From a bacterium (GTDB lineage Bacteria > UBP14 > UBA6098 > 4484-93): a stretch of 64,000 nucleotides of DNA. Location: the NCBI GenBank assembly GCA_021158465.1, contig JAGGUN010000027.1, positions 47,684-111,683 of the forward strand, written 5' to 3'. Shown here piece by piece: positions 25,250 through 33,895 of this stretch (positions are counted from its first letter, which is position 1; every line of letters starts with the position of its first letter). Below the pieces are notes generated by a model. The model saw only the letters and a program-made list of their open reading frames with translations, was not told the origin of the DNA and did not search any database. The position numbers and the translations under genes are program-made.

Positions 25250-28200
25250 CGCGGAAACTATTCGTCATTCTCTTAGGTTTGGGTATACTACTTGTTCTTG
25301 GGACAAGCAGTTATGCTGATTTCCGATTCACATTCAACTTTTCGGAGGATGAGGTGAGCTTTTCCAAGGATGGGAAGCTTCCGCTATACCCCGGCGGCTT
25401 CTTTGCAAACCCTGAAGGTGAGCCAAATCTTCCTGTTGTGGTAAGAACATTAGTCCTCCCTCCCGGGACCCGGGTTGTGAGTGCAAGAGCGGAATACACA
25501 CGAGTTCTCATCGAGCAGAACTGGGAGCCGTCGATTTCGAAGGGTGCGATGACAACAAACGGTGAATATATATCATACAACGCGTCGGAGGAGATTGTTT
25601 ACAGGGACGGACAGCTTGGCGGTTACCATCTTTGTTCTCTTCTTATCCGCCCTTTCTTTTACGACTCTCTCCAGAAGGCGCTCTTCCTCAACAAGAAGAT
25701 AGACATCTTCCTCGAGACAGAGAACCTCCAAGAGTTCGCCCCTGTCGTCTCCCCGGTGCCATCTGTTCAGCGGAGGCTCCGCTGTTTCCTTGAGGAAACT
25801 GTATCCAATCCACAGGAGATCGAGAAGTTTGCTCCAGATATCCCGGCAGTCGCGATGGGGGTATCCTCTGCGCTTTGGGGAGCACCAGAGTTTATCATAA
25901 TAACAACGGAGGAGTTTGCCCCCGCCCTTGCCAGCTTCGCGGAGTTCAAGAACCTAACTGGGAGAAGTTGTCGGATTGTAACATTATCGCAGATAGAAGC
26001 AACCCAATCAGGGACGGACACCCCAGAGAAAATTCGCAACTTCATCCGGGAGGCTTACATAACCTGGGGAACGGAGTATTTCCTCATAGCAGGGGATATC
26101 AGACATATACCCGCAAGGTTTGTCAATGTTCATGCTGTATGCTATCCGCACTTTAAGTTCTTCTCCGACTTCTACTACCGCGCCTTAGACGGAACCTGGG
26201 ATTCCGATTCCGATGGCGAGTTCGGCGACGAGATAACAGACGACGAGTATGCTGAGGTCATTGTCGGTCGGATACCGTTCAGGACAGCGGAGGAAATAAC
26301 ACCCGTGGTGAACAAGATTATAGCCTACGAGACAGGCGACATTCTATACGGTGGTAATGGGATTATGGCAGCATCCGGTGTCCTCTCTTCACTGGATATC
26401 GGCAACAACTGTGCAGAGCGCACCGAGAACATACTGCGCCAAATATATATGGATGGTGAACGCCTCCGGCTGTACGGAAGAGCATACAGCTGTGGTGGAG
26501 ATACCGAACTAACATCAGACAGCTTTCTGGAAGCGTTTGAGGAAGGATACATTGTTGTCAACCATATAGACCATTCAAGTTTTAACCTGCTCGGCACAGG
26601 AATGTTGACGGGAGGAGGTTCTCTCCCTTCCGATGAGCTTTTTGCCGCTCACTCCTCCATCTATCCGATAGTGGTCTCGTTTGGATGCCAGGTGAATAAT
26701 ATGGAGCACTTTTCACCGGGAGCAGCTATTATGCTCGATCCAAACGGTGCTGCAGCGTTCATCGGGGGAAACACAGATATGTTCGTTCATCATATAGCAG
26801 CTGATTCTATACTGCTTATCGACATCTGCAACAATGAAGACCCGATCGGCGATGCACTGTGGAGACTCGACAACCTTTGGGCATTCGATATGCACCTCAC
26901 CTCAGCACTCTCACTCACAGGAGATCCGACCATAAAGAGATTCTCCTCCGATAGGAGAAAACTCAACATCTCGCTCCTGCCAGAGGGTATACTACCAGGG
27001 GAGAATAGCATCAGTGTCCATATAACCGATGAATCAGGAGAAGATGTTTCAGGAGCTTATGTAAAGATATTTGGAAACGGGGAAGAGTTATCATCTGGTA
27101 CCACCGGGGAGAACGGTAGATTCTGTGTCACCCTCAATGTTCCCTCGGGTAGGCTTTCCGTCGGTGCATACAGTAACGGAGCATTCCCTGCCATAATCGA
27201 GAGCCAGATACCGAACTCAACACCGAACGTCCGGATAACAGGCATATCCTTTATCGATAGAGGAGGGGACAGGGATGGTGTTCCTGATCCATACGAGGTT
27301 ATCCAGTTTGATGTGACGGTGGAGAACACGAACTCAGAGCCATCAGAAAGCCTCACACTTTCTCTCTCCACCAGTGATAATGTAGAGATAATAGATTCCG
27401 TTGAACTATTTCCTTCACTTGCTCCAGCAGAGAGAAGAACCCTTACCAACGCATTTTCAATCCGTATTCCTGGCGTCATCGGTGACCGAGATATGGTAAC
27501 GGTAAGAGTCAGGGTAAGAGGGTATGGAACTGCTTTCTCAAAAGAGCTGAATCTGGTCTGCGGCAGACCTGTTCCCGTCATATTCGACCTTACCTGTGAC
27601 ACAACCTCAAGAGAAAGCAGCGGGCATATCTCGTTTGCAATCCTCAACTCCGGTGGGGATAGGCTTGAGTCCGCTTCGGCATCCATCGAACCTATCGGCG
27701 GATTCTTTTCCGTCGCCTCCGGCTCGGTATACATAGGAGATGTAGCCGAGGGAGAGGTTATTAGACTCGATTCCGCATTCGTCGTTGAAAGAGTCTCTAA
27801 TTATCCCCCGAACGCTACCGCCTTTCTCCTCACCATCGCCGATGCAAGAGGGCTATCCTGGGAGAAAAGAATTGACCTCACACCACCTTCCTCCGCTATC
27901 ACGGTTTCGAGAGATAACCTTTACAACAAGCTTGTTGTGCGCTGGGGAAGCTCCCCTCCTGATGATTTCCTGGGGTATCTCGTCTTCCGGCGAGCGGAAG
28001 GAGACAGCGAATATTCTCTTCTAACAAGCCATCCAACCGTTCTCAACTGTTACATAGACGATACCCCGGGTAACGAGGTTTTCTACGAGTATCGGATTGC
28101 AATGCTCGACTCCTCCGGGAATACCATCTATTCTGATGGAGTGGATGTCCCATCGTTTCTCGGAGCGCAGACAGGGTTTCCTGTGGGGGTGTCAGGCAAA

Positions 28201-29724
28201 GTGGTAGGAAGCCCGGCGGTGTTTGATATAGACGGAGATAGCGCCAACGAAATAATCATCGGCACGCTCGACGACAGGGTATACATATTCAACGGTGACG
28301 GGACTCCCTTTTCCGCCTTACCGTTTGTGGAATTTCCATCGGAGGCCAGACCGGTGGGAATCTGGGCGTCACCAGCAGTAGCCGACCTAACAGGAGACGG
28401 AGAGCCGGAAATCCTTATCGTGTCTGGCACGCCATCCTGCGGCGTCTATCTCATCTCTCCTTCCGGAAGCATCATTTTTCATAAGGCTGTCGGCAAAACG
28501 TTCATCGGAACACCAGCGGTCTTCGACCTCAATGGAGATGGAGTTTCCGAGATTATCACAGCTTCCACCGATAGGCAGGTCTATATCTGGAGCGCAACAG
28601 GCGAGGGGTTCACGGCAACCGATGGTCACTTCGCAGGATGCAACAGAGACGACGAAGGATACCTCATCTCCTCTCCTGTGGTCGGTGATATAGACGGCGA
28701 CGGCGAACCCGAGATAATCCTCGCTGGGGGAAGAAACTCCTCCACCGGCAAGGGGCATCTCTATGTCTGGGACAGATTCGGCAACCCAAAGCCCGGCTTT
28801 CCTGTGGAACTTGAAAACATCCCAAACTCCACACCGCTACTCGCAGACCTGGATGACGATCCGAGAACACTCGAGATCATCGTTGCTGACAACTCCAGAT
28901 GGGTTTACAAGATAAGCCACACCGGGGAGATCTCCGTGTGGGGACAGGTAGGTAGATGGTCCGAATACGGACTAAACTCGTTCTCCGCAGCAGACATCAC
29001 AGGAGACGGACAAATAGAGGTCGTGGCGGATGCCATCAACAGGATATATATCTGGCACCCTGACGGAACACCATTCCCTGGTTCTCCCATCATCAAGCCG
29101 TTCTCATCCGGAAACACATACTATCCTGTCCTCGCAGATATCGATTCCGACAGCAGAAAGGAGATCATCGTAGGTAGCGATGACGGATATATCTACGCAT
29201 TCAACAGCGATGGTTCTCTCTGCGATTTCTTCCCCGTGAAATCCGGCGTTACCAACAGCCAGCTAACTGTAGATGATACGGATGGCGACGGGAAACTGGA
29301 GATCGTCGCTGGTTCCTGGGACGACTCACTCTTCATCTGGAAAATCACAGGTTCCACCATCTCCAGCGGCGACAATCTAACATTTAAAGGGAATTACCAA
29401 AGAACAGGTAGCTACAGAAGCGAACTTGCAGTCTCGATAGGGAAACAGGAAGATATTGCCCCGATATTCGAGATAACAGGATGCTATCCGAACCCGTTCA
29501 ACTCGCAGGCTACTATAAGATTCACAGCGGATAAAAACAGTCTATACTACTTCGAGCTTTATAATATCCTCGGGGAAAAGCTCGAATCAAGAAAGCTCGG
29601 GAAACTGGGAGAAGGTGAGCATTCCATCCATATAGACGGCGACAAACTGCCCTCAGGTGTCTATCTCTACAGGATTAGCCGGGAAAACGATTCCCGCCCA
29701 GGGAAACTACTCCTCACCAAATAA
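25246..29724 (+). CDS. gingipain-like C25 peptidase with FG-GAP repeats and Por/T9SS C-terminal domain
   Basis: A 1492-residue exported protein. A signal peptide (LFVILLGLGILLVLGTSSYA) and a gingipain-type propeptide (about 25-200) precede a Peptidase_C25 domain (about 212-570). That domain has FLIAGDIRHIPARF, the predicted catalytic His in VNHIDHSSF (His443) and the predicted Cys in VVSFGCQVNN (Cys481). Ig-like modules follow (about 575-960). Then come FG-GAP/VCBS-type propeller repeats (about 965-1395), each with DxDGDGxxEI calcium-type loops such as DIDGDGEPEII and DLNGDGVSEII. The end is CYPNPFNSQATIRF, LPSGVYLYRIS and a terminal LLLTK, a Por-type sorting domain. It is probably cell-surface or released. 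Its expression is probably tied to the upstream sigma-54-like promoter. Confidence 0.88.
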   Translation: MTRKLFVILLGLGILLVLGTSSYADFRFTFNFSEDEVSFSKDGKLPLYPGGFFANPEGEPNLPVVVRTLVLPPGTRVVSARAEYTRVLIEQNWEPSISKGAMTTNGEYISYNASEEIVYRDGQLGGYHLCSLLIRPFFYDSLQKALFLNKKIDIFLETENLQEFAPVVSPVPSVQRRLRCFLEETVSNPQEIEKFAPDIPAVAMGVSSALWGAPEFIIITTEEFAPALASFAEFKNLTGRSCRIVTLSQIEATQSGTDTPEKIRNFIREAYITWGTEYFLIAGDIRHIPARFVNVHAVCYPHFKFFSDFYYRALDGTWDSDSDGEFGDEITDDEYAEVIVGRIPFRTAEEITPVVNKIIAYETGDILYGGNGIMAASGVLSSLDIGNNCAERTENILRQIYMDGERLRLYGRAYSCGGDTELTSDSFLEAFEEGYIVVNHIDHSSFNLLGTGMLTGGGSLPSDELFAAHSSIYPIVVSFGCQVNNMEHFSPGAAIMLDPNGAAAFIGGNTDMFVHHIAADSILLIDICNNEDPIGDALWRLDNLWAFDMHLTSALSLTGDPTIKRFSSDRRKLNISLLPEGILPGENSISVHITDESGEDVSGAYVKIFGNGEELSSGTTGENGRFCVTLNVPSGRLSVGAYSNGAFPAIIESQIPNSTPNVRITGISFIDRGGDRDGVPDPYEVIQFDVTVENTNSEPSESLTLSLSTSDNVEIIDSVELFPSLAPAERRTLTNAFSIRIPGVIGDRDMVTVRVRVRGYGTAFSKELNLVCGRPVPVIFDLTCDTTSRESSGHISFAILNSGGDRLESASASIEPIGGFFSVASGSVYIGDVAEGEVIRLDSAFVVERVSNYPPNATAFLLTIADARGLSWEKRIDLTPPSSAITVSRDNLYNKLVVRWGSSPPDDFLGYLVFRRAEGDSEYSLLTSHPTVLNCYIDDTPGNEVFYEYRIAMLDSSGNTIYSDGVDVPSFLGAQTGFPVGVSGKVVGSPAVFDIDGDSANEIIIGTLDDRVYIFNGDGTPFSALPFVEFPSEARPVGIWASPAVADLTGDGEPEILIVSGTPSCGVYLISPSGSIIFHKAVGKTFIGTPAVFDLNGDGVSEIITASTDRQVYIWSATGEGFTATDGHFAGCNRDDEGYLISSPVVGDIDGDGEPEIILAGGRNSSTGKGHLYVWDRFGNPKPGFPVELENIPNSTPLLADLDDDPRTLEIIVADNSRWVYKISHTGEISVWGQVGRWSEYGLNSFSAADITGDGQIEVVADAINRIYIWHPDGTPFPGSPIIKPFSSGNTYYPVLADIDSDSRKEIIVGSDDGYIYAFNSDGSLCDFFPVKSGVTNSQLTVDDTDGDGKLEIVAGSWDDSLFIWKITGSTISSGDNLTFKGNYQRTGSYRSELAVSIGKQEDIAPIFEITGCYPNPFNSQATIRFTADKNSLYYFELYNILGEKLESRKLGKLGEGEHSIHIDGDKLPSGVYLYRISRENDSRPGKLLLTK

Positions 29725-29760
29725 ATCTTACACTGAGACCGAAACAACCTACAATATGCC

Positions 29761-29788
29761 TTGATTTATCACCCAGATTTTGTATATT
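29761..29788 (+). promoter_or_regulatory. candidate sigma-70-type promoter, possibly leaderless, for the HisJ-alaS-rsmD operon
   Basis: TTGATT (29761-29766), a 16-nt spacer and TATATT (29783-29788). The ATG at 29798 is only 9 nt beyond the -10 box, so the transcript would begin at or a few bases before the start codon. No Shine-Dalgarno sequence is present. Confidence 0.5.
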
Positions 29789-29797
29789 GGACTTCCT

Positions 29798-30625
29798 ATG
29801 GAGCTTGTCGACTATCATATTCATCCTGATTTCTCACAGGATGCAACAGGCAGTATCTTCGAGTTCGTGAAAAGTGCAATAGATAAAGGACTATCATCTA
29901 TCGCCTTCACAACACACATAGACCTGAATCCGAAGAGGATAGCACTCGACCGCTTCATAAGAACAAACGGAAGGCTTTCATTCCTATCCGAGGAAAGCTT
30001 CCAACAATATATAGACAAAGTAGAGGAAGCCCGTGTTCGCTTTTCCGACAGAATCGATATAATGATAGGGGCAGAGCTTAGCTACGGCAAGAGCTTCGAG
30101 AACGAGATTGCAAACTTCCTATCCCGGTTCCGACTTGACCTTGTCATCGGCTCTGTCCATTGCCTCGAGAATATCGCGGTAACATCATCGTTTGAGGCAC
30201 CGATATACTTTGCTACCCACACACTAACTGAGCTTGCCGATGGTTATTTTCAAGCACTCTACGGGCTCGTTGATTCTGGTCTTTTTGACACCGTCGGACA
30301 CATCGACGGCTACAAAAAATACGCAACCTCATACTACGGGAAATCCGTCTCAAAGATACACAAAGGGCACATCGAGGGTATACTTTCGCTTATGAAAGAG
30401 AAAGGAATCGGCATAGAGATAAATAGCTCTGCCTACCGCAGGGGACTGGGCGAATTCTACCCATCCGAGGATATCCTTGCCCTCGCCGGAGGGTTGGGAG
30501 TGCTTGTCAACTCGTTCGGCTCAGATGCTCACAACCCCTCCGATGTTGGCTTTATGGTCAAAGACGCTATGAGGTTAGCAAAAAAGCATAAACTAAACAT
30601 AAAAATACACAGGAGGCGGATATGA
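29798..30625 (+). CDS. HisJ-family PHP phosphatase (histidinol-phosphatase-like)
   Basis: A 275-residue PHP protein of the HisJ type. Metal-ligand motifs are in order: VDYHIHPDFSQDA (residues 4-16), FTTHIDLN, GAELSYG near 99, IGSVHCLE near 122, GHIDGYKKY near 172, and FGSDAHNPSDVG near the C-terminus. HisJ enzymes remove phosphate from histidinol phosphate. With no other histidine genes nearby, the substrate here could be different. The ATG at 29798 is preferred over an upstream TTG because the PHP motif starts a few residues later. It overlaps the next gene by 4 nt. Confidence 0.87.
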   Translation: MELVDYHIHPDFSQDATGSIFEFVKSAIDKGLSSIAFTTHIDLNPKRIALDRFIRTNGRLSFLSEESFQQYIDKVEEARVRFSDRIDIMIGAELSYGKSFENEIANFLSRFRLDLVIGSVHCLENIAVTSSFEAPIYFATHTLTELADGYFQALYGLVDSGLFDTVGHIDGYKKYATSYYGKSVSKIHKGHIEGILSLMKEKGIGIEINSSAYRRGLGEFYPSEDILALAGGLGVLVNSFGSDAHNPSDVGFMVKDAMRLAKKHKLNIKIHRRRI

Positions 30626-31845
30626 AAAAGGGTATCGCTCTTGCTGTTCTCTTTCTGGGATTGATAAGCGTCAGCTGTGCCACAGGACCAACACCAGAGG
30701 AGCTGGAGGCACAAAGAAAGGCGCAACAGGAAGAAGAAGCAAAGAGAAAAGCAGAAATAAAACAGCAAGTCCTGATAAACCTCTCCATCGGAAACGAACA
30801 CTACAAGAACAGGGAATATAGGGATGCAATAAACTCCTTCTTGAGGATAGTTCGCGAACTCGACCCAACGGAGAAGCGGGCTTGGAGGTACCTGGCAGAT
30901 TCATACTACCAGCTTGGTAAGATTGACTCAGCCAAGGCAATTTACAAGGAAGCGATATCGCTCTTCCCAGATGAGTCCACATTCCACTACGGGCTTGGAT
31001 ATATGATGGAGCTGGAGAAGCAGGATTCTTTGGCTGTGGAACATTACAGAAAAGCGGTGACGCTCGATTCGACCAATTATGTCGCTGCAGAGGCACTGGG
31101 AAGGACACACCTGAGGGCAGGTGCAATAGACTCTGTAATATACTGGTATGAGAAGGCATCCCACTTAGATTCCACAAATCTTGGACTGTGGAAGGACTTA
31201 GTGAAGCTGTATAAATCTCGTGCAAGGTGGGAAGATGCTGCCCAAGCAAACAAGATGGTCTGTCGCCTCGAGCCGGATAACATCAAAAATCAACTTGACC
31301 TCGCTCAATGCCAAGCCCGGGCAGGAAATTACGATGAGGCTATCTCAAAACTCGAACAGATGATAGCAAAAACCCCCGAAGACCCGGAGGTGAACCATAT
31401 CCTTGGTATCGCCTATATGGAAAAGGGAGACCACTCCTCCGCTCTCAAATATATGAACAAAGCAAAGAAACTGAACCCTGACAACCCTAAAATATATTGC
31501 GATATCGCAATGGCATATCTGAAACAGAAGAACTATGCGAAAGCGGAGAAATTCGCCAATACCGCTTTATCCAAGAAATCAGGGTACGGGTATGCTTATA
31601 TCATCCTTGGTGAGGTAAAGGAGGCAAAAGCCCGTGAAGCCGCAGGTCCAAAAGGAGAACTAACATACGATGTAAAGCTTATCTTCGAGGAAGCTTACAA
31701 CCTCTATAGAAGGGCTCTATCTGACCCAGATTGGCATGAACAGGCAAAGCTAAAAATAAAATATATCAAGGATTACCTCCCAACAGAAGAGGAAAAACGA
31801 ACATATGAGTTTCTCAAAAAGGGTAGAATGGATACAGGAGAATAA
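30622..31845 (+). CDS. TPR-repeat lipoprotein
   Basis: A 407-residue predicted lipoprotein. Signal MKKGIALAVLFLGLISVSC ends in the lipobox with Cys19. A charged Glu/Lys/Gln/Ala stretch (about 24-50) is probably coiled-coil. From about 55 to 390 there are eight or so TPR units (for example GNEHYKNREYRDAINSFL, AWRYLADSYYQLGKIDSAKA, NHILGIAYMEKGDHSSALKY). TPR lipoproteins usually scaffold outer-membrane or secretion complexes. Its partner here is not known. It overlaps the HisJ gene by 4 nt and the next TPR gene by 41 nt. Confidence 0.85.
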   Translation: MKKGIALAVLFLGLISVSCATGPTPEELEAQRKAQQEEEAKRKAEIKQQVLINLSIGNEHYKNREYRDAINSFLRIVRELDPTEKRAWRYLADSYYQLGKIDSAKAIYKEAISLFPDESTFHYGLGYMMELEKQDSLAVEHYRKAVTLDSTNYVAAEALGRTHLRAGAIDSVIYWYEKASHLDSTNLGLWKDLVKLYKSRARWEDAAQANKMVCRLEPDNIKNQLDLAQCQARAGNYDEAISKLEQMIAKTPEDPEVNHILGIAYMEKGDHSSALKYMNKAKKLNPDNPKIYCDIAMAYLKQKNYAKAEKFANTALSKKSGYGYAYIILGEVKEAKAREAAGPKGELTYDVKLIFEEAYNLYRRALSDPDWHEQAKLKIKYIKDYLPTEEEKRTYEFLKKGRMDTGE

Positions 31846-32584
31846 TTTTAGAGGGAAACTATACCTTCTTGCCATACTTCTTCTGCTTGCTGGGTGCTGG
31901 AGTTCGGAGGAAGACAAACTCCTCCGGGACGCCAAACCGTTCTACGACGCAGCAAATACCGCGTACCGGGAGAACCAAATCGAGGAGGCGCTCACAAACG
32001 TTCGCAAGGCGATCGAAATCTATCCAAACTATGTAAAGGCTCATATACTTTACCAGGAGCTTATGCTCAAGGAGAACTCCCCACGCCAGCTTATAAGCGA
32101 GTACCACGCTCTCCTTGCGAAAAACCTCCAAAGCCCACTTTATCACTACCTATATGGAAGACTCCTATCCGACCTCGATATGCAGTATGAGGAATACAAA
32201 AAGGCAGAAGACCTCGATGCAAACTTCCCTTGGGCACATTACGGACTCGGATGGGCATATTTCAAGAGGAAGCAGTTCGATGAGGCGATCCAAGAGTTCG
32301 AGGAAGCAATCCGCATAGACCCGACCAACGCAATGTTTTACAATAACCTCGGTGCAGTCTATTTTTTTAAGGGGCAGTATGACGAGGCAATTCAGGAGCT
32401 TAAGAAAAGTGTCGAACTCGATCCAGATTATGCCACTCCATACAACAATCTTGCCTGGGCATACTACAAAAAGGGCGACTTCAAGATGGCAGAGGATATG
32501 CTCGAAAGGTTCATAAACAGGGCGCCGGCTGGCTCCACAAAGGAGATCGCAAAGGAAAAACTGCTCCAGCTCAGAGGAAGATAA
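31805..32584 (+). CDS. second TPR-repeat lipoprotein
   Basis: A 259-residue protein with a long basic n-region and a lipobox (YLLAILLLLAGC, Cys about 31). The start at 31805 lies inside the upstream TPR gene with a distant AGAGG; no better start exists before the signal core. A first helical repeat (residues 40-80) is followed by three clear TPRs in series: AHYGLGWAYFKRKQFDEAIQ, FYNNLGAVYFFKGQYDEAIQ and PYNNLAWAYYKKGDFKMAE. It probably acts with the neighbouring lipoprotein in the periplasm. The sensor kinase gene starts 3 nt after its stop. Confidence 0.82.
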   Translation: MSFSKRVEWIQENNFRGKLYLLAILLLLAGCWSSEEDKLLRDAKPFYDAANTAYRENQIEEALTNVRKAIEIYPNYVKAHILYQELMLKENSPRQLISEYHALLAKNLQSPLYHYLYGRLLSDLDMQYEEYKKAEDLDANFPWAHYGLGWAYFKRKQFDEAIQEFEEAIRIDPTNAMFYNNLGAVYFFKGQYDEAIQELKKSVELDPDYATPYNNLAWAYYKKGDFKMAEDMLERFINRAPAGSTKEIAKEKLLQLRGR

Positions 32585-32587
32585 GAT

Positions 32588-33895
32588 ATGCGGAAAAAAT
32601 ACCAGAATATCCTCGTTGCCTGGGTGATGTTGTATCTCCTTATCGTCTTTCTCTTGTTCAACATATTCTTCCACTCACTGTACAAGAAAATGTCCTCAAC
32701 GGTGGAGCAGGAGCTGTCATATAACCTCGCAACCATCGCAAGGGTGCTATCCTCGGACATAGACGGCGAGATATTCCAGTACGGAGCAGATATATACGAC
32801 TATCTCATCCCGAAGGAGAGGATAAAAACAGTGCTTGAAACATCAGGAGTGGAGCAGATATTCATCCTTGACACGACAGGAGTAACCATTTTCTCCACCG
32901 ACTCCACTCAAGAGATAGGAACTGTCAATCCGCTCGTCATACTGAACAGCGATGAATTCTCCTCTGCCCTGCTCGGGAAGACCAGCTCAAGTCCGCTATA
33001 CCGCTCAGGTGGGGAATATCTGATAAGCGTGTTTACCCCTGTTGTTAACCAGTTCGGCACACCAACAGCCGTCCTCGGTGTCGAGGGAGGATCAGGCTTC
33101 TTCGCTCTGCTCGGCAAGATTGAGCTATGGGGTAAGTATCTTTCCATCCTGAGTATTCTCGGAATCGGACTACTTGCCCTCTCCGGGTTCCTCGTGCTTG
33201 AGATAGCCAGAAAAACAGAACGCTCACTACGACAGGCCGCCGTTATGACAACTATGGGTGAGATGGCATCGATTATGGCTCACGAGATAAGAAACCCTCT
33301 GGCAATCCTGAGAGGAGCATCCGACTATCTAAAAAGGAAGTTCCCGAGCGAAAAGGAGGCAACAAGGTTCATCGACGAAGAGATAGAACGCCTGAACTCA
33401 ATCGTCGAAAGCTACCTCTCAATCACACGGGAATCGAAGGAGGCAATCAAACCTGAGAGGGTATTCCTTGGTGAGACAGTAAAATCTGTCGTGGAAAAAT
33501 TAACCCCAGAGTTTTCCAAGAACGGAATCGAGATAGATTTCGAGATGGGAACCATTCCTGCAGTCAGAATATCGCGTGGAGGACTACTTCAGATACTGTT
33601 CAATCTGCTCCTAAACGCGAAAGAAGCCATCGGAAAAGACGGGAAGATAGATATAAAAACATCATTGGACGGCGAGTTCGCTGTACTCGAGATAAAAGAT
33701 ACCGGAAAGGGCATACCAAAGAAGGAAATAAAACGCATATTCGACCCGTTCTTCTCAACAAAGGAAAAAGGTAGTGGACTTGGACTATACATCGTCAAAC
33801 GGATAGTGGAAAATGCAGGTGGAAAGATAGGGGTAGAAAGCAAATTAGGCAGTGGAACGACAGTAACCGTCAAGCTACCGGTGGATAAGATATGA
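32588..33895 (+). CDS. membrane sensor histidine kinase
   Basis: A 435-residue sensor kinase. Helices at about 8-30 and 176-200 flank a ~145-residue periplasmic sensor of Cache-like appearance (QIFILDTTGVTIFSTDS, then YLISVFTPVVNQFGTP). The cytoplasmic part has the H-box MASIMAHEIRNPLAILRG with phospho-acceptor His232. The ATP-binding motifs are N-box LLNAKEAIG, G1 EIKDTGKGIP, F-box IFDPFFSTKEKGSGLGL, and a final GGKIGVES. The next gene overlaps by 4 nt and encodes its likely partner, an NtrC-family regulator, so the pair should control sigma-54 promoters. It lacks the six-helix N-terminus of typical PilS. Confidence 0.93.
   Translation: MRKKYQNILVAWVMLYLLIVFLLFNIFFHSLYKKMSSTVEQELSYNLATIARVLSSDIDGEIFQYGADIYDYLIPKERIKTVLETSGVEQIFILDTTGVTIFSTDSTQEIGTVNPLVILNSDEFSSALLGKTSSSPLYRSGGEYLISVFTPVVNQFGTPTAVLGVEGGSGFFALLGKIELWGKYLSILSILGIGLLALSGFLVLEIARKTERSLRQAAVMTTMGEMASIMAHEIRNPLAILRGASDYLKRKFPSEKEATRFIDEEIERLNSIVESYLSITRESKEAIKPERVFLGETVKSVVEKLTPEFSKNGIEIDFEMGTIPAVRISRGGLLQILFNLLLNAKEAIGKDGKIDIKTSLDGEFAVLEIKDTGKGIPKKEIKRIFDPFFSTKEKGSGLGLYIVKRIVENAGGKIGVESKLGSGTTVTVKLPVDKI

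Noticed and set aside
27057-27734. Minus-strand open frame of 225 codons within the C25 peptidase gene.
   Set aside because: It is antisense to the Ig-like region of a continuous 1492-codon gene and lacks any recognisable feature.
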